From: Treponema sp.
Lineage (GTDB): Bacteria > Spirochaetota > Spirochaetia > Treponematales > Breznakiellaceae
Reading direction: 5' to 3'
Assembly: GCA_031267115.1 (NCBI GenBank)
Contig: JAIRZS010000347.1
Coordinates: 1-9,446, forward strand
DNA: 9,446 bases
Shown here one piece after another: positions 8,455 through 9,446 of the stretch. Position 1 is the first letter of the stretch; each line of letters starts with the position of its first letter. The notes below the pieces were generated by a model. That model was not told where the DNA came from. It worked only from the letters and a program-made list of their open reading frames with translations, and made no database searches. Both the position numbers and the translations under genes were made by a program.

Positions 8455-8509
8455 AGGGCGCGGACAGGGCATTTTGCTTGGCTTTTTGGGAAAAATTTTT
8501 AGATTTCTA

Positions 8510-8549
8510 AACCGCCCCTAAAAACAGCGCGAAGGCGGTTACTTTTTTC
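8510..8549 (+). terminator. Weak terminator-like inverted repeat
   Basis: AACCGCC (8510-8516) pairs with GGCGGTT (8534-8540), giving a 7-bp stem and a 17-nt loop. A T6 run follows within two bases on the plus strand. The loop is long for an intrinsic terminator, and no plus-strand gene clearly ends here, so function is uncertain. Confidence 0.2.
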
Positions 8550-8565
8550 AGTCATTTTGGGCGCA

Positions 8566-8836
8566 TTTTTGGCGCGGGGCGCCAAAAACCGGGCTATCCG
8601 GGGTTCCGCTTCGCTCCATTCGCCGCGCAACGGCGAACAAGCCCCTCCTATCCCTTGCGCGGGCGAAAGCCTTCGGCTTTCGCCTTTCCAAAACCGCTTT
8701 GCGGTTTTGATTCGCGGCCTTGGGGGAGTTTGGGGCGAAGCCCCAAACTCCGAAAACCAAAACGCTGTGCGTTTTGGTTCCCCTTGCGCGGGTCGAACGG
8801 CGCTTCGGCCTTTCGAGCTTCCCGCCCTCCGGGCGG
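8566..8836. repeat. Array of eight short triloop-type hairpins
   Basis: Eight inverted repeats follow one another with small spacers: 8566-8588 (10-bp arms, loop GGG); 8619-8637 (7 bp, loop 5 nt); 8662-8684 (10 bp, loop TTC); 8689-8709 (9 bp, loop TTT); 8725-8751 (12 bp, loop GAA); 8755-8779 (11 bp, loop TGT); 8793-8816 (9 bp with one mismatch, loop 6 nt); 8822-8836 (6 bp, loop TCC). Six have exactly 3-nt loops and perfect arms. The arm sequences are unrelated, so this is not one repeat copied eight times. A 12-bp direct repeat CCCTTGCGCGGG precedes the third hairpin (8652-8663) and the seventh (8781-8792). The array lies between the giant gene's leader and AT-rich DNA. Its role is unknown: candidates are a structured RNA, a nuclease or protein binding array, or a palindromic repeat family of the genome. 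The first hairpin has its T-run before and its A-run after the stem, so it is not an intrinsic terminator on either strand. Confidence 0.85.
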
Positions 8837-8870
8837 CTGTTCTCTCAACGAAATTAAATTTAGTATAAAG

Positions 8871-8972
8871 ATGAAATATAAAATTAATTGGTCGAAAGAC
8901 GCGGGAGAAGAATTTATTGAAATACTATCATGGTATAAATATAATGCAGGGAAGAACATTGATCAAAAAATA
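8871..8972 (+). pseudogene. Truncated RelE/ParE-family toxin gene (N-terminal third only)
   Basis: From the ATG at 8871 the first 34 residues (MKYKINWSKDAGEEFIEILS, then WYKYNAGKNIDQKI) look like the first strand and helix of a RelE/ParE-type mRNA-interferase or gyrase-inhibitor toxin. The pattern is xYKIxWSxxAxxxFxxI, then a helix ending in a KNI motif. Family members run to about 90-100 residues and end with beta strands carrying the catalytic or C-terminal basic residues. Here the resemblance stops after about residue 34. The frame continues through Lys/Pro/Ser-rich sequence unlike the family until a TGA at 9321-9323 inside the MITE. No antitoxin gene is seen upstream, where the hairpin array sits, or downstream. 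The RBS is poor (only AAAG directly before the ATG). Most likely a decayed orphan toxin; the family call is made by eye. Confidence 0.5.
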
Positions 8973-9201
8973 AAAAGACATAGAAAATATTCCCCAAAAC
9001 AACCCCCAAAAAGTAAAGTTTTTTTGTCCCCAAATTACTCTACGCAGGCTCTTGAAATTGTCCGTGAAAGCGGACTACCGTCCATGCCGCCTGAAATTTG
9101 CCCCAAACTCCAAGAAACATTATCCCAAGAGGCGGAGAGCGGGCTTCGCCTGCCCACCGCCTCAAACAAACTTCACCCCCGCAAAAAGTATAAAAATCTA
9201 T
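8973..9201. other. AT-rich non-coding spacer between toxin remnant and MITE
   Basis: No credible gene was found on either strand. The stretch has C-rich and A-rich runs (about 8992-9020). It also contains a copy of the 12-mer GCCCCAAACTCC (9100-9111) that forms one arm of the hairpin at 8725-8751, and one further hairpin at 9129-9163. It ends with the left target duplication of the MITE. It may be a remnant of an insertion that cut the toxin gene. Confidence 0.5.
9129..9163. repeat. Solitary TTC-triloop hairpin
   Basis: GAGGCGG (9129-9135) pairs with CCGCCTC (9157-9163). After a symmetrical 3x3 internal loop, GCGGGC (9139-9144) pairs with GCCTGC (9148-9153) with one G-T wobble, closing on TTC. 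The GC-rich stem stands out in AT-rich surroundings and has the triloop form of the array at 8566-8836. Confidence 0.7.
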
Positions 9202-9210
9202 ACAATAGAC
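9202..9210 (+). repeat. Left 9-bp target site duplication
   Basis: ACAATAGAC directly abuts the left terminal inverted repeat and is identical to the 9 bases directly after the right terminus. Confidence 0.93.
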
Positions 9211-9423
9211 CACTGCTGTCCGGTTTAACTTCTTGTCCTAAATTCAGGTCAAATTTTGAGAATTTGTGTCATAATGATACAGGCAACATGGACATTTTGG
9301 TACAACTTTTTAGGTTTCAGTGAAGTCCTTTGCCAAAATGACCTATTTCATCACTAAAAAGAGCCAAATTCAGTACAAAATTTTGTTTTTTGTCGATTTT
9401 TAGAATTAAACCGGACAGCAGTG
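9211..9423. mobile_element. 213-bp MITE-like element with 18-bp inverted termini
   Basis: The left end CACTGCTGTCCGGTTTAA (9211-9228) is the exact reverse complement of the right end (9406-9423). The element is flanked by the exact 9-bp direct repeat ACAATAGAC (9202-9210 and 9424-9432). Inverted termini, a target duplication and an AT-rich interior with no transposase frame define a non-autonomous element. It must have been moved by a full-length insertion sequence elsewhere in the genome. The 9-bp duplication fits several DDE families, and an IS4-type parent is one guess, but I cannot assign it. The perfect duplication and termini suggest a recent insertion. Its interior supplies the stop codon (9321-9323) of the frame that runs on from the toxin remnant. 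Confidence 0.93.
9240..9385. repeat. Imperfect direct repeat inside the MITE (9240-9258 and 9366-9385)
   Basis: AAATTCAGGTCAAATTTTG at 9240-9258 resembles AAATTCAGTACAAAATTTTG at 9366-9385, sharing AAATTCAG and CAAA/ATTTTG with a small change between. The copies sit just inside the two termini. They could be leftover subterminal transposase binding sites, or chance in AT-rich DNA. Confidence 0.4.
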
Positions 9424-9432
9424 ACAATAGAC
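9424..9432 (+). repeat. Right 9-bp target site duplication
   Basis: ACAATAGAC directly follows the right terminal inverted repeat and matches the left copy at 9202-9210 with no mismatch. Confidence 0.93.
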
Positions 9433-9446
9433 ACATTTTAAGGCTT

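Noticed and set aside
8566..8588. Intrinsic terminator
   Set aside because: The stem is perfect, but the T-run precedes it and the A-run follows it on both strands, the opposite of a terminator.
8566..8836. CRISPR array
   Set aside because: There is no constant repeat with regular unique spacers; arm sequences and spacings all differ.
8548..8959. Overlapping open frames of 70-103 codons on both strands across the hairpin array
   Set aside because: Palindromes read similarly on both strands, and GC-rich arms contain few stops. The products are Arg/Pro/Gly-rich with no RBS and no family resemblance.
8655..9323. 222-codon plus-strand frame as one gene
   Set aside because: It joins translated hairpins, the toxin-like segment, spacer and half of the MITE. 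Only the segment from 8871 resembles a protein family.

Overview
The window is dominated by one enormous open reading frame on the minus strand. It starts at an ATG at 8382 and runs without a stop to the left edge (position 1), giving 2,794 codons with the end still missing. The predicted product has a Sec signal peptide, then almost 2,500 residues of Ala/Glu/Tyr/Trp-rich, mostly helical sequence. One hydrophobic double segment lies near residues 1712-1757. The last ~280 visible residues are Gly/Ala-rich and turn strand-like towards the edge. Its clearest internal signal is a tryptophan ladder in which Trp recurs at alternating 14 and 15 residue steps, once near the N-terminus (290-363) and again about 1,765 residues later (2055-2127). 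I do not recognise an enzyme or named domain. The layout recalls very large exported spirochaete proteins and the stalks of polymorphic toxins, but this is inference.

Upstream of this gene (8383-8850) lies a short leader with an RBS, then a dense array of eight small hairpins (8566-8836). Most have perfect 6-12 bp arms and 3-nt loops. The arm sequences differ from hairpin to hairpin, so the structure is shared but the sequence is not. Open frames through this stretch on both strands look like by-products of the palindromes.

From about 8845 to the right edge the base composition turns abruptly AT-rich. This part looks like a graveyard of accessory DNA. It holds the first ~34 codons of a RelE/ParE-type toxin gene that then loses all resemblance to the family (8871-8972), a spacer with one more triloop hairpin (9129-9163), and a complete 213-bp MITE-like element (9211-9423). 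The element has perfect 18-bp terminal inverted repeats and an exact 9-bp target duplication, and contains no transposase.

Organism: GC-rich coding with strong GCC/CTG/GGG/CGG codon preference, AT-rich accessory DNA, hairpin-rich intergenic DNA and a giant exported helical protein would fit a host-associated spirochaete such as a termite-gut Treponema relative. This is a weak inference; there is no rRNA or housekeeping gene to anchor it. No tRNA, rRNA or CRISPR was seen.
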